Positions 1 to 9,913 of a stretch of 32,153 nucleotides of DNA are shown piece after piece. A program made the translations under genes and the position numbers. Location: NCBI GenBank assembly GCA_015039465.1, contig MU129987.1, forward strand, positions 319,200 through 351,352, given 5' to 3'. The stretch is from Phlegmacium glaucopus (taxonomy: Eukaryota > Basidiomycota > Agaricomycetes > Agaricales > Cortinariaceae). The notes below the pieces were generated by a model, which was not told the origin of the DNA, searched no databases, and saw nothing but the letters and a program-made list of their open reading frames with translations. Position 1 is the first letter of the stretch. Every line of letters begins with the position of its first letter.

Positions 1-217
1 TCATTTGTTACTACAAGATACCTGGAGGATAGCCTATGGAAATGATCTGTTGGAATGGAGTAAGTATGTGTGAAAATTGCAAAATTGTCATACTGTGACA
101 TACCAGAGTAAGGTAAAAAATATATGAATGGATATAAATCATGAATACAGTATTAAGAAGATGATCCAAAAAGAATTAGAAAGAACTATGGAGTCAGAAC
201 AGAGATATGAAGATTGC

Positions 218-1547
218 AATGCTAAAAACATCATAATTCATCAGCAAACCCGGGCCCTGCTATGGACCACTATGTAATGCTCTATAGCACCATAGTGCCA
301 TAGCATGGGTCCCTATTTCTGTAGTGTCCAGCAGACACTATATAGCACTACATAGCATCACATAGGGACTTCATAGCACTCTGTAGTAGCTCCTTATAAT
401 TCCATAGTACTCTGTACTGAGCTCAGATAGTATTGGTTTATTTTTTTCCGGGTTATTTCTGGAACCATTTTCTTACTCAAAGCCAAGTACTTGAAAAAAA
501 AAACTCTACGTATATTGTCCAACTACCTACAATGTACATTGTCTAATTACACATGTTACCCAATAAATAAAAATAAAAATAATGATACCCTGGTACTCGT
601 CATCCTCATCTGCGAGATGTGGGATACCTACGTGTTTCGGTCTTTTATCAGCATTTGGTCGCAAGAACAAGTAAGCCGGACGTACCCATAATGGTTGGTG
701 AACGACGACGGAGTGTTTCCTTGACGCAACTTGAAGTATGTGTTGACGTAGGACATACATCGTCATCATCGTATGTTGTGGTATGTTGTGGTAGGTTGTT
801 GTATGTTGTGGTAGGTTGTGGTAGGTCGTCTCGTTGTGGTAGGTCGTCTCATTGTGGTTGGCCAGCGTCGCCGCGAGTATGTGTTGATGTAGGACGTACA
901 TCGTCGTCATCCTACGTCGTGGTATGTCGCGGTATGTCGTTGTATGTCGTCCATTGCTTATCGTAGCTTTGATGTTGCCAACAATGTGGAGTGTAGTTAA
1001 TAAAGAAAAATAAAAAAGAAAAAAAAAGATGCATCTTCGTCATTGCTGTTCCCATTGTCAGAGTAGTGCGTAGTAAGAACTCTGTTGAGGGGGGGTTGCC
1101 GTCGTCAGTGCCATGGCCTAAGAAAGAAAAAAAAAACCAAAGTAAGGTATTTACCGTTGTCGCATTCATGGGTCGTCGTTGTCCAAGGTGACGTGGCAGG
1201 TGGAAGTGGTGATCTGTTGTGACCTGGTGATGTGGTGATGTGGTGATGTTGTTGAATGTTTGCAAGGTTTAGGGCTGGGCTGTTGAACTTAAAAGAAATG
1301 AGAAAAAAAAAATGAAGCTTACATAAACCAGGTATGGTAACAGCTACAAAGTATTGTGTAGTCCAGTGTAGTCCCGTGTTATCGCTACAGAGCAACACCA
1401 GCTGTCTATATAGTACTAGACAACGCTCCCACACTATGGGATGCTATAGGGCTTAGCCCATTTGTTATGGCGTGTTATGATTAAAAATCGGAGTTTGCTG
1501 ATGTTGCATAACTCTGACTACTATCTAATTATGATGTTTTTAGCATT
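218..1547. mobile_element. Inverted-repeat element with minisatellite core
   Basis: A 21-base inverted repeat (AATGCTAAAAACATCATAATT, 218-238; reverse complement at 1527-1547) brackets this block. A second matching pair lies just inside it (CATCAGCAAAC near 238-252 and its complement near 1489-1503). Next to both ends are short degenerate motifs built on CTATAG and CACTAT. The core (about 640-960) is a TGTTGTGGTAG-type minisatellite. I see no convincing target-site duplication, so the outer limits and superfamily are uncertain. The open frames inside are low-complexity and are not treated as genes. The 217 bases before it hold nothing I can name. Confidence 0.45.
733..955. repeat. GT-rich minisatellite flanked by a direct duplication
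   Basis: A segment of about 50 bases beginning GAAGTATGTGTTGACGTAGG at 733 recurs about 142 bases downstream (from 875) with several C/T differences. Between and after the copies lie repeated TGTTGTGGTAG and GGTAGGTCGTCTC units. The differences between copies are mostly C/T and G/A transitions, as expected from decay of methylated cytosines. Open frames on both strands follow from the three-base-like repeat and are not evidence of a gene. Confidence 0.7.
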
Positions 1548-1794
1548 ACTATTGATGATGGTCCCCCTGCTCCCTGTGCTGAGGCCCCTCCATACCTGTG
1601 AAAACATTAGAGAGTAAAGTATATACCAGTAATCAGAGCTATAGCTGGCATGTTCAGACCCAGACTGCTTTGAAAACAAGTCAGAAAGTAGGTCAGATGT
1701 GCATAATTACATTATTTGAATGAGCTGCCAACTGAGCCTCATACTTGTTAAATGGAAGGATAGAATAATAGAGTCAACTTAGGATTATCTACAT

Positions 1795-2760
1795 CAGGTG
1801 GGGGCAACTGATTAAGGCACTGGAATTCTTAAAAAATTGAAAAAACTCGGTCAGTCTGGATAATTATGTTATTTGAATGAGTTGCTGATCGGGCCACAGA
1901 TGTTTACTTGGATTGAAATTTTGACAGAGTCGGCTTTACACTATGTACATGAGCTGGGGCCGACCGATTAAGCCTGCACAATCTTGAAAAATTTGAAAAA
2001 ACTCGGTCAGTATTTGGACAACTGTGTTATTTGAATGAGTTGCCGATCGGGCCTCAGATGTTTAATTGGATTGAAATTTTGACAGAGTTGGCTTTACACA
2101 ATGTACATGAGCTGGGGCCGACCGATTGAGCCCTCACAATCTTTAAAAAATTGAAAAAACTCGGTCAGTATTTGAATAACTGTGTTATTTGAATGAGTTG
2201 CCAATCGGGCCACAGATGTTTAATTGGATTGAAAATTTGACAGAGTTGGCTTTACACTATGTACATGAGCTGGGGCCGACCGATTAAGCCCGCAGAATCT
2301 TTAAAAAATTGAAAAAACTCGGTCAGTATTTGAATAACTGTGTTATTTGAATGAGTTGCTGATCGGGCCACAGATGTTTAATTGGATTGACATTTTGACA
2401 GAGTCGGCTTTGCACTATGTACAAGAGCTGGGGCCGACCGATTAAGCCCTCAAAATCTTTAAAAAAATTGACAAAACTCGGTCAGGATTTGAATAACTGT
2501 GTTATTTGAATGAGTTGCCGATCGGGCCACAGATGTTTAATTGGATTGAAATTTTGACAGAGTTGGCTTTACACTATGTACATGAGCTGGGGCCGACCGA
2601 TTGAGCTGGAAGAATTCTTAAAAAATTGAAAAAACTCGGTCAGTATTTGGATAACTTTACTATTTGAATGACCTCCGATTGGGCCCCAGATTTTTAATTG
2701 GACTGAAAATTTGACCCAGTTAGCCTTACTGTATGTACATGAGCTGGGGCCAACCAATTA
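1795..2760. repeat. 158-bp tandem satellite, about six copies
   Basis: The marker GAGCTGGGGCCGACCGATTA starts at 1951, 2109, 2267, 2425, 2584 and 2741, giving a period of 157-159 bases. A more diverged first copy starts near 1795. Each unit also carries AAAAACTCGGTCAG and TTTAATTGGATTGAAA blocks. Internal copies are near identical and edge copies are more diverged, as expected for an array homogenised by unequal exchange. The unit has no coding capacity I can see. Confidence 0.95.
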
Positions 2761-2832
2761 AGCCACTTGAATTGTGTAAAACAGTCACTAAAGCACCCAT
2801 TAGTGGGCTAGATCTCACAAGATCGCCTGAAT

Positions 2833-3430
2833 GCCAGCCAGAACATGTTTTCTTGCTGTTTTTCAGATAATATCCTGAGCACTGGCCAGAAAACACATTT
2901 TCTGGCTGGTCTTCAGGGGATATCCTAAACACCCAGCCCGAACGTGTTTTCTGGCTGGTATTCGGGTGATATCCTGAATGCCCAGCCCGAACGGTGTTTT
3001 CTGGCTGGTTTTTGGATAATATCCCGAGCACCAGCCAGAAAATGTCTGCTCTGGCTGGTTGTTGGGTTGTATCCCGAATGCCCAGCCAGAACCATCTTTT
3101 CTGGCTGGTATTTGGGTGGTATCCCGAATGCCCGAATGCCCAGCCAGAATATGTTTTCTGGCTGGTTTTGGATGATATCCCGAGCACTGCCCAGGAAATG
3201 TGTGTTCTGGCTGGTCATTGGGTTGTATCCCGAACGCCCACCGGCAGCCAGAACCATTTGTTATGGTCGGTATTCGGGTGGTATCCCGAATGGCCAGCCA
3301 GAAAAGACAGTTTCTGGCTGGTATTCGGGTGATATCCCAAATGCCCGAGTGCCCAGCCCAGAATGCATTTTCTGGCTGGTCCTGGGGTATCCCGAGCGCC
3401 CAGCCAGAAACCGCTTTCTGGCTAATTTTT
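2833..3430. repeat. Tandem array of ~50-bp hairpin units
   Basis: TTCTGGCTGG recurs about every 50 bases (near 2900, 2949, 2999, 3050, 3099, 3157, 3205, 3311, 3370 and 3415), and its complement CCAGCCAGAA lies in each interval. Within a unit the order is TTCTGGCTGG, ATTCGGG, a short spacer, CCCGAAT, CCAGCCAGAA, so each monomer folds on itself into a hairpin with about 17 paired bases. Spacing varies from 45 to 60 bases. Both strands stay open in several frames through the array, which reflects repeat composition. The following ~190 bases (3431-3624) hold no feature I recognise. Confidence 0.9.
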
Positions 3431-3624
3431 GAGTAGATAATTGGTTCGGGTACCCGATTAGTGCTCACCTGCATCCATTACCCCCATATGTGTAGGGGCA
3501 TCAGCTTATCGGTCAATGACGGACATATTCCCAGCATCAGCTTAGTCCGCTGCTGGGTCTATGACGGTACATTTTGACAGTTCGCGCTTCCATCTGAGAC
3601 GGACAAAGTGGGCTAACATATGTG

Positions 3625-4158
3625 AATATATCTTGAAATTTGAGGCCAGAATTTTGTAGTATTGGTGTTATAACTATGACATCACTAAAAGTAAACATGA
3701 AAAGAAAAAATACTACTAAACCATTTTGCCAACTAGTGACAATGTTGAATTGGATTCTTGCAATAGGAGTATAATTAATATTAATAAAACCTGAAGTTAT
3801 AAAGTAAATGAGACATATTATTGATTATGTACTATGCCAGACCAAAGGATGATGTACTCCTGATTGGAAATATATAACTTGGATAAATATTTTCATTATA
3901 GATACTGATACAGGACAATGTGTCATTTAACATGCAAATAAGTAGATATCTTACTTAGGTATTTGCCTTGGGATAAAGTGGTTCAGAACCGGTTCAAACC
4001 GGTTCAGAACTGGTTCTCAGATTTCTGGCCAATCCAGAACCAGAACCAGAACCAGATGGCTGGGGGTGAACCAGAACCAGAACCGAACCAGAACCGCGGT
4101 TCGGTTCAGCTGGTTCTGGTTCTCTGGACTGGTTCAGAACCGAACTTCGGCATCCCTA
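3625..4158. mobile_element. hAT-like MITE, left end missing (copy C)
   Basis: From 3625 the sequence closely matches the interior and right end of the complete copy at 10343-11127. It includes the GGTTCTGGTTC-type subterminal iterons (about 3980-4140) and the terminal CTTCGGCATCCCTA ending at 4158. The left terminus and its iterons are absent; the homology starts abruptly at AATATATCTTGAAATTT, directly after unrelated sequence. Without a left end the target duplication cannot be verified. Open frames rich in N-Q-N-Q over the iterons are artefacts of the repeat. Confidence 0.85.
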
Positions 4159-4389
4159 GCCACATACTCTGCCATAGCAATGGTCTCTAAAAATATACCA
4201 TTCACTGAGAAACATATGTCACATAGTTATGTACTGTTCCAAACTGTTAGCACCGATCATTCATACTGCTTGGTATCTCAGGGCTAATTGTTTATGTTGA
4301 AAATTGGGGTGTCAGTTTACAGTACTAGACTTGTATGGCACTTAAGTAAAACTTAGGTGACTATATGAAGGTGGGGTATGCAATAGTAT

Positions 4390-5624
4390 TAGTGATGGGC
4401 AGGGGTTTGGGAAACCCCTGGGGTACAAGGGTAAGGGTAAGGAGGGTCAGGGTCAGGGTACATATTTTTTGACCCTTGACAAGCCCTTACCCTTCTGGAG
4501 GGTCAGGGGCTTTTTAGGAATTTTTAGTTCTCTGATATCAGAATGATCTAACTGTTGTGTATCTATAACAATGACTTTTAAAATTTAAATCAGAGAAAAA
4601 GAAGATCCAAAGTAGGGATGCTGAAGTTCAGTTCAGTTCAGTTTGGGACCCATTTTCTCAGAACCAGAACCAGAACCACTTAGGAAAACCAGAACCAGAA
4701 CCAGAACCAGTTCAAACCATAAGAACCAGTTAAAAATAGATGTTTGTTAGGATATCACCAATTAGACAAGAAATTCTCATTTTAAAATTTATTTTCTAAA
4801 ATTACATCTTATTTCAGAAATAAATATATCTTGAAATTTGAGGCCTGAATTTTGTAGTATTGGTGTTATAACTATGACATCACTAAAAGTAAACATGAAA
4901 AGAAAAAAAAACAACTAAATCATTTTGCCAACTAGTGACAACTTTGAATTGGATTCTTGCAATAGGAGTATATTAATATTAATAAAACCTGAAGTCATAA
5001 AGTAAATGAGACATTTTATTGATTATGTACTATGCCAGACCAAAAAATGATGTACTTCTGATTGGAAATATATTGTGTTGGTGACTTGAATAAATATTTT
5101 CATTACGGATACAGGTACATTGTGCCATTTAACCTGTAAAAATAATGCAAATAAGTAAATATATTACTTAAAAAACCAGTTCAGAACCGGTTCTCATATT
5201 TCTGGCCAATCAAGAACCAGAACCAGAACCAGAACCGAACCAGATACTTGGTTCAGTTTGGTTGGTTCTGGTTCTCTGGACTGGTTCAGAACCAAACTTT
5301 GGTATCCCTAATCCAAAGATCCCTCACTGCTTTCACAACAATCAATAGCCTAAAATACTAGTCAAACCCTCTCTATTTAATTGAAAATCTATTGATAAAC
5401 ATCTTTAACACCCTGAACATATTTTAAATAATAGCTAATTTGAAGGTTTCTTGGGATTATAAAGCTTGAGGAAAGATTTGGACCAAACCCTTGCACTAAA
5501 CCCTGCTGGGGTTTCTCACCCTCCAACCCCTCAGAAACCTTTACCCTTACACCCAAGGGTAAGGGTTTTGGAGGGTAAGGGTAAGGGTCAGCCTAATTCC
5601 ACCGGTTACCCCTGCCCATCACTA
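4390..5624. mobile_element. hAT-like MITE with GGGTAA/GGGTCAGG iterons (D), host of copy A
   Basis: The ends are TAGTGATGGGCAGGGG (4390) and the complement CCCTGCCCATCACTA (to 5624). Flanks AATAGTAT (4382-4389) and GATAGTAT (5625-5632) form an 8-bp target duplication with one mismatch, as expected for the hAT superfamily. Subterminal arrays of GGGTAAG and GGGTCAG occur at both ends (about 4424-4505 and 5517-5590). A second element (4613-5310) is inserted inside; without it the element is about 529 bp. It has no coding capacity. Confidence 0.88.
4613..5310. mobile_element. hAT-like MITE (copy A) nested in element D
   Basis: The ends are TAGGGATGCTGAAGTTC and a right end whose complement reads TAGGGATACCAAAGTTTGG. 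An exact 8-bp duplication ATCCAAAG flanks it at 4605-4612 and 5311-5318. Subterminal AGAACC/GGTTCT iterons fill roughly 100 bases at each end, and the interior (about 4735-5160) matches copies B and C. It is 698 bp long with no transposase, so it must be mobilised in trans by a hAT transposase. Confidence 0.93.
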
Positions 5625-6122
5625 GATAGTATTAGTGTAAACCAATAAGGAGTCCCCTGCTTAATGGTTAGCTACTTATACTAAATACAAATGTGGCTGT
5701 ACAGTGATAATAATCTACCTGTATCTATGAGTGAATACCGCTATAGGTCAATATCTGCTGATGCCATGATGATGCAATATGGTGATCTAGCACATACTAA
5801 AATAATTCCAACAGTTTACACTTCTTTACACTTCTTGGTATCTTAAGGCCTATTGTCCATATGACATACTAGTGTAGAATATGCAGGGTAACAGGAATAC
5901 TAAGGAATGAAGGAACCTCAGTGGTAAATAAGCACTGTAATATTCAAGGATATATACCTAAGGAATGAAGGACTAAAACATAGTAAGTAATAGTTAAGGT
6001 ATAGTGAACGAGTGACTTACACCTCAGAGATAAATAAGCACTGAGGTGTCATGTAAACAACAATGAAAATATAAGTATGTATTATGTAATAATGAGTAAG
6101 CTCATGGTAGGTTCAACAACTA
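5625..6122. other. Intergenic stretch with one internal direct repeat
   Basis: No gene or complete element is recognisable here. Two short motifs are repeated directly: CTAAGGAATGAAGGA (about 5899 and 5959) and TAAATAAGCACTG (about 5926 and 6030). This suggests a local duplication of about 100 bases. The stretch may be the remains of an older insertion. Confidence 0.4.
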
Positions 6123-6471
6123 CAGTGCCTTGCATATTGATTTGCACAATGAAATTTCTACAGATGATTTTATGTGACTTCAGCATCACTCAAAACCCTC
6201 GGTTGGATTTCTTCTGAGTCTTGACTGCCAACCCTTCACAGCTTCAGAGCCTCGTTATGTGGCTAGGCTGCCATTGTGGATCTTATCCACGTCTTGTGTA
6301 CAGCACCAGAACCCCCAATGAGCAAACCTTGCCATTGACAATAGGACTAGTACACCAAGATCCATCCTCAACTCTGTTGTTCACTTCTGAAATAAAGTTT
6401 GAAGTGACACAGTGATCACATCAAACAGCTTGCTGGAAATTTTGTTGTGCAAAACAATATGCAAGGCACTG
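6123..6471. mobile_element. Tc1/mariner-like MITE
   Basis: The termini are CAGTGCCTTGCATATTGATT on the left and, reading inward from the right end, CAGTGCCTTGCATATTGTTT. They are followed on both sides by GCACAA. Each end is flanked by TA (6121-6122 and 6472-6473), the usual target of Tc1/mariner elements. CAGTG ends are common in that superfamily. At 349 bp it cannot encode a transposase; an open frame inside (about 6221-6415) resembles no transposase domain I know and may be a leftover of an internal deletion. Confidence 0.88.
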
Positions 6472-6647
6472 TAGTGCAGCTTGCATTTTTACTACTACAT
6501 ATCTGTGCTACATTAGCATGAAATTATATAATACTAATAATAAGTGAACAACAGCAATTGTGAACGACAACACTTGAATAAAAATTATTAAATTAACAGA
6601 TACAAAATCAAAATATAAAGCTACTGTGAGAGTGAATAGATCTCACG

Positions 6648-7780
6648 ATGGACCCATGCGGCCTGAAGTTACATTGTGCCAGATGCAGGCTGTATTGTGG
6701 GGTGGCTACAGGAGTTTTAGATGACCTTCAGGATATATGCCACCACCTTCATGGCTTGGAGGTGTCTTTTGAGGGCCGTGCAGACATGACAGCACAATGG
6801 GCCACCGGCTTCCAACAACTACATGAGGCTGTGCTCATGAAGGAAATAGAGGCTGGCAGGCATCAAGGGACTGCTGCTGATGTAAACCCAGCTGAGGATG
6901 CCACCCAAAAAAACAAGAAAATCCCAATGTGGCCCGGGAAACAAAGTGCCCAACTTCGTGCCAAGGCCAAAGCCAACTTAACCCACCTACAAAACCTGCC
7001 TAACCTCAAATGGACATGGGGCAGTGATCTTACTAAAGATGATGTATTACAGCTCGTTCCTGAACCATCCAACCCTGCACTTGGGATATGTAGAGTCCCT
7101 CCCTGACGGCTCTTTGTATGATGGGTCAGATATATACAGATCCTCTTCCCATGGCCCATCCAATTATTTGTCCCTTGGTGACAACATAAATGTCATTCCA
7201 GAATTGAATCTGGCTGAACATCCATTTCATTTCACCCCTTTGTCATTACCATGAGGACCCACCCCAAGTGGCTGTGGTGTCACCACCTCCTCAGCCTCTG
7301 GATTATGTGAGCCACCCCCCAGTGTTCTGGCCCATATCACGATCGTCAGATGATGGCCTGCAGGGGCTCACTGGAAGGCCATCAATTTCTGTCAACATGG
7401 CTGCCTGTATGGTGTTATCATCCAATGAGTCCCTTGATGAAGTCAATGCTGCCACTGCACCATACTCCTCATACCTGTCATCATCTTCATCTGACCACAT
7501 GCCCACGGCTGCTCGTGATGTGGGACCATTTCAAGGGTCTCTTGCAGAGATTGAGGCGGCGGCTGTGGCACACCTGTCTTCATCATCATCTGAAGATGAG
7601 GCTAATGTTGTAGCTGCCACCACCGCATCATCCCTCTCTTCATCTGATCATGTCATGGCAGCCCGCCGGTGTACTATCAACATCTGATGAGACCACTGCT
7701 GATGTCGTAGCTGCCGCCAGAGGATACTCCTCATTCTCCTCATTGTCATCCAATCATGTTAATGTGGCCACCCGTGCAAT
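6648..7780 (+). pseudogene. Decayed coding region, serine/aspartate-rich; not recognised
   Basis: An open frame begins with ATG at 6648 and runs to 7106 (152 codons). Its first part has a CARC..C cysteine cluster, then a helix-rich stretch and a lysine/alanine-rich stretch. Open frames in other phases continue from 7024 and 7268 (to about 7687), with repeated S-S-S-S-S-[D/E]-[D/H] blocks around 7470-7660. The style persists across frames (acidic, serine runs, A-A-T spacers), which suggests one ancestral gene broken by at least two frameshifts or containing unrecognised introns. The region ends where the palindromic element begins at 7783. I do not recognise the family and give no function. 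Confidence 0.4.
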
Positions 7781-8054
7781 GGCAATACTTTACAGTCCCC
7801 CACCCTTTCCAAGTAGTTCCAATTGTTTCCAAGTAATTCCAATTGTTTCCAAGTTTCCAATTTCATTCCAACTGTTTCCAAGGAATTCCAAATGTTTCCA
7901 AATGTTTCCAAGGAATTCCAAATGTTTCAAATGTTTCCAAATGTTTCCAAGGAATTCCAAGGATTCCAAGTGTTTCCAAGAGTTCCAATTGCCAACTTCC
8001 AAATCAAGTAATTAATCACCTGACTTGTAGCATATGACAAATAAAAGAATACCA

Positions 8055-8145
8055 GTAAGGAGGATTGAACCAAAGACCTTGAGAAAGGTCATGTGACATA
8101 ATTCCCACACTGCATCAGTGATCTACCAACTGCACCATCATTTCT
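8055..8145 (-). other. tRNA-like segment, left palindrome arm
   Basis: On the minus strand this contains TGGTGCAGTTGG (complement of 8126-8137), which fits a Pol III A box, and GGTTCAATCC (complement of 8062-8071), which fits a B box. The stems are poor and the spacing is long, so it is better viewed as a tRNA-derived promoter than a functional tRNA. It would read toward the left end of the element. Confidence 0.55.
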
Positions 8146-8726
8146 TGTATATATATAAAAACTAATGGTTATATATACCCTTCCCACCTGACTAAATAAT
8201 ATATTCTGGCACTTGCTGACACTGCTGGCACTAGGTAGTGTTTCCCTTAGAAAAACTTATTTTTAGATATGTTTTGTCATTTCCAAATAATTTTTCTCAT
8301 GAAAACACAAAAAGTATTTCTGAAGTCTAAAAATTCATCAGGTGTTTCTCATGTGTTTCACAAAGATAAATCTTATGTTTCTTCAAAGGTTTTCCTTTCA
8401 GAAACAGCAGGGAAACACCTATTCCACCAATCACTGAGTGCAATAGGTGTTTCCCAGCTGTTTCTGAAAGGATAACCTTTGAAAAAACATAAGATTTATC
8501 TTTGTGAAACACAGGAGAAACACCTGATGAATTTTTAGAATTTTTCCTTCAGAAATATTTTTTGTGTTTTCATGAGAAAAATTGTTTGGAAATGACAAAA
8601 CATATCTAAAAATAAGTTATTCTAAGGGAAACACTACCTAGTGCCAGCAGTGTCAGCAAGTGCCAGAATATATTATTTAGTCAGGTGGGAAGGGTAAATA
8701 TAACTATTAGTTTTTATATGTATACA

Positions 8727-8820
8727 AGAAATGATGGTGCGGTTGGTAGATCACTGATGCAGTGTGGGAATTATGTCACATGACCTTCCTCAAGGTCTTT
8801 GGTTCAATCCTCCTTACTGG
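8727..8820 (+). other. tRNA-like segment, right palindrome arm
   Basis: This is the mirror copy of the left-arm segment. The A-box-like TGGTGCGGTTGG is at 8734-8745 and the B-box-like GGTTCAATCC at 8801-8810. An extra hairpin (GACCTT..AAGGTC) lies just before the B box. The T stem does not pair well. It would read toward the right end of the element, opposite to its partner. Confidence 0.55.
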
Positions 8821-9146
8821 TATTCTTTTATTTGTCATATGCTACAAGTCAGGTGATTAATTACTTGATTAGGAAGTTGGCAATTGGAATTCTTGGAATC
8901 CTTGGAAAGTCCAATCTTTCCAATTGGAATATTTGAAATCCTGGGAATTCCTGGGAATTCCAATTGGAAACTTGGAAAGCTTGGAATTGTTGGAATGGGA
9001 TTGGAATGGGATTGGAATGGGATTGGAATGAAATTGGAATGAAATTCCCAAAATACATGACTTTCTGGTGAGAGACAGTATTAAATGTTTCCAATTGGAA
9101 TTCCAAAGGATTCCAATTGGAAAGGGTGGGGGACTGTAAAGACCTC

Positions 9147-9725
9147 ATTCAGTCCGAGCTGACAGATTTTTACTTGGACTCAGACTCAGCTCAGACTCAG
9201 CTCAGACTGAACTCAGACTTTGATGTTGTGAAGAATAGTTTCCGGGTGTGCAAGTATATAGGGGGAGTTGACTCTGTCAACTTTAGTGCTCTAAATTTGA
9301 TTGTTTTATTATTTGAGTAGTACTTGGTTATTTCTTAGTGTTCATGTTATTGAGTTATTTGTTATTTTTACTTCAATATAACTACAGGTTTTTATACCTT
9401 TGGTTTGTAGTACTGTGTTTTGAAAATGGATAAAAGGGAATCTAAGATCCAAGAGTAAAAATGAAGAGGTAACAAATTTGTATGTAAGAATAGAATGTGT
9501 AATTTCGGAGTAATTTCCAAAAGGGGAATGGATTTGAAATTGATAAAATAAGAAACATATGAATCTGGAAAATTGTAACACAGTACAAAATTCTGTGTAT
9601 GTAACATGTGATATAAGAATTTGAAATTATTAAAATAGTAATTTTTGAGGTAGGGAGAATCCCTCCTTACAATGTTTTTACTTGGACTACTCAGATTCCA
9701 ATCAGACTGGTGGGGGAGTGTAAAG
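9147..9725. mobile_element. Fragment of a second CTTTAC-type element (element 2)
   Basis: The right end GGTGGGGGAGTGTAAAG (9709-9725) matches the terminal motif of the family at 18722, 21329 and 28893. The left side starts with GACTCAGCTCAGACT-type iterons (about 9147-9222), unlike those of element 1. TTTTTACTTGGACT occurs near both edges as a direct repeat (about 9167 and 9677). No separate left terminus or matching target duplication is visible, so this is probably a recombined or truncated copy that shares an end with element 1. The AT-rich middle has no gene. Confidence 0.6.
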
Positions 9726-9913
9726 TCTTGGTTCCTCACCTATGTTAGACGCTATGATATACTCCCCCAGCAAGACCCTGCAAATCATATGCAATGGGGG
9801 ATATTTCCTGATCCAAATACTGGCTTGTTTCTTTTGAAAAGGGCAACTTGCTCAAATGGTGAGACAGCAGGTGATGTCATTCCCCTTGATCAGCTGAGGT
9901 CCCTGGTGGACAT

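Larger units (their letters stand above)
7783..9146. mobile_element. Giant palindromic CTTTAC-type element (element 1)
   Basis: Left end CAATACTTTACAGTCCCCCACC and right end GGTGGGGGACTGTAAAGACC are complementary over about 21 bases (7788-7808 against 9121-9141). The complementarity continues almost to the centre near 8432 (GGGAAACACCTATT and its complement), so the element folds into one hairpin with arms of about 640-700 bases. Each arm has, from outside in, an array of TTCCAA-type iterons, a tRNA-like segment, and a unique stretch. The iteron arrays differ in the two arms (TGTTTCCAAGGAATTCC on the left, GGGATTGGAAT on the right). The expected 8-bp duplication is not seen: left flank TGCAATGG, right flank ATTCAGTC. 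It has no coding capacity. Confidence 0.85.

Noticed and set aside
2726..3474. Long overlapping open frames on both strands through the hairpin array
   Set aside because: They exist in several frames at once and repeat with the 50-base unit, so they follow from composition and are not genes.
3963..4287. N-Q-repeat proteins over the GGTTCT iterons
   Set aside because: The frames coincide with the subterminal arrays of the MITE and recur in copies A and B; they are repeat artefacts.
4420..4510. Telomere or subtelomere
   Set aside because: The GGGTAA/GGGTCA repeats lie inside an element with target duplications and recur inverted at its other end.
8727..8820. Functional tRNA gene
   Set aside because: A and B boxes are present, but the acceptor and T stems do not pair and the A-to-B spacing is long; no anticodon loop can be placed with confidence.
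7783..9725. Elements 1 and 2 as a clean nested pair with target duplications
   Set aside because: I tried TGCAATGG, ATTCAGTC and CTTGGTTC as duplications and none match, so the history here is recombination or loss and cannot be read.
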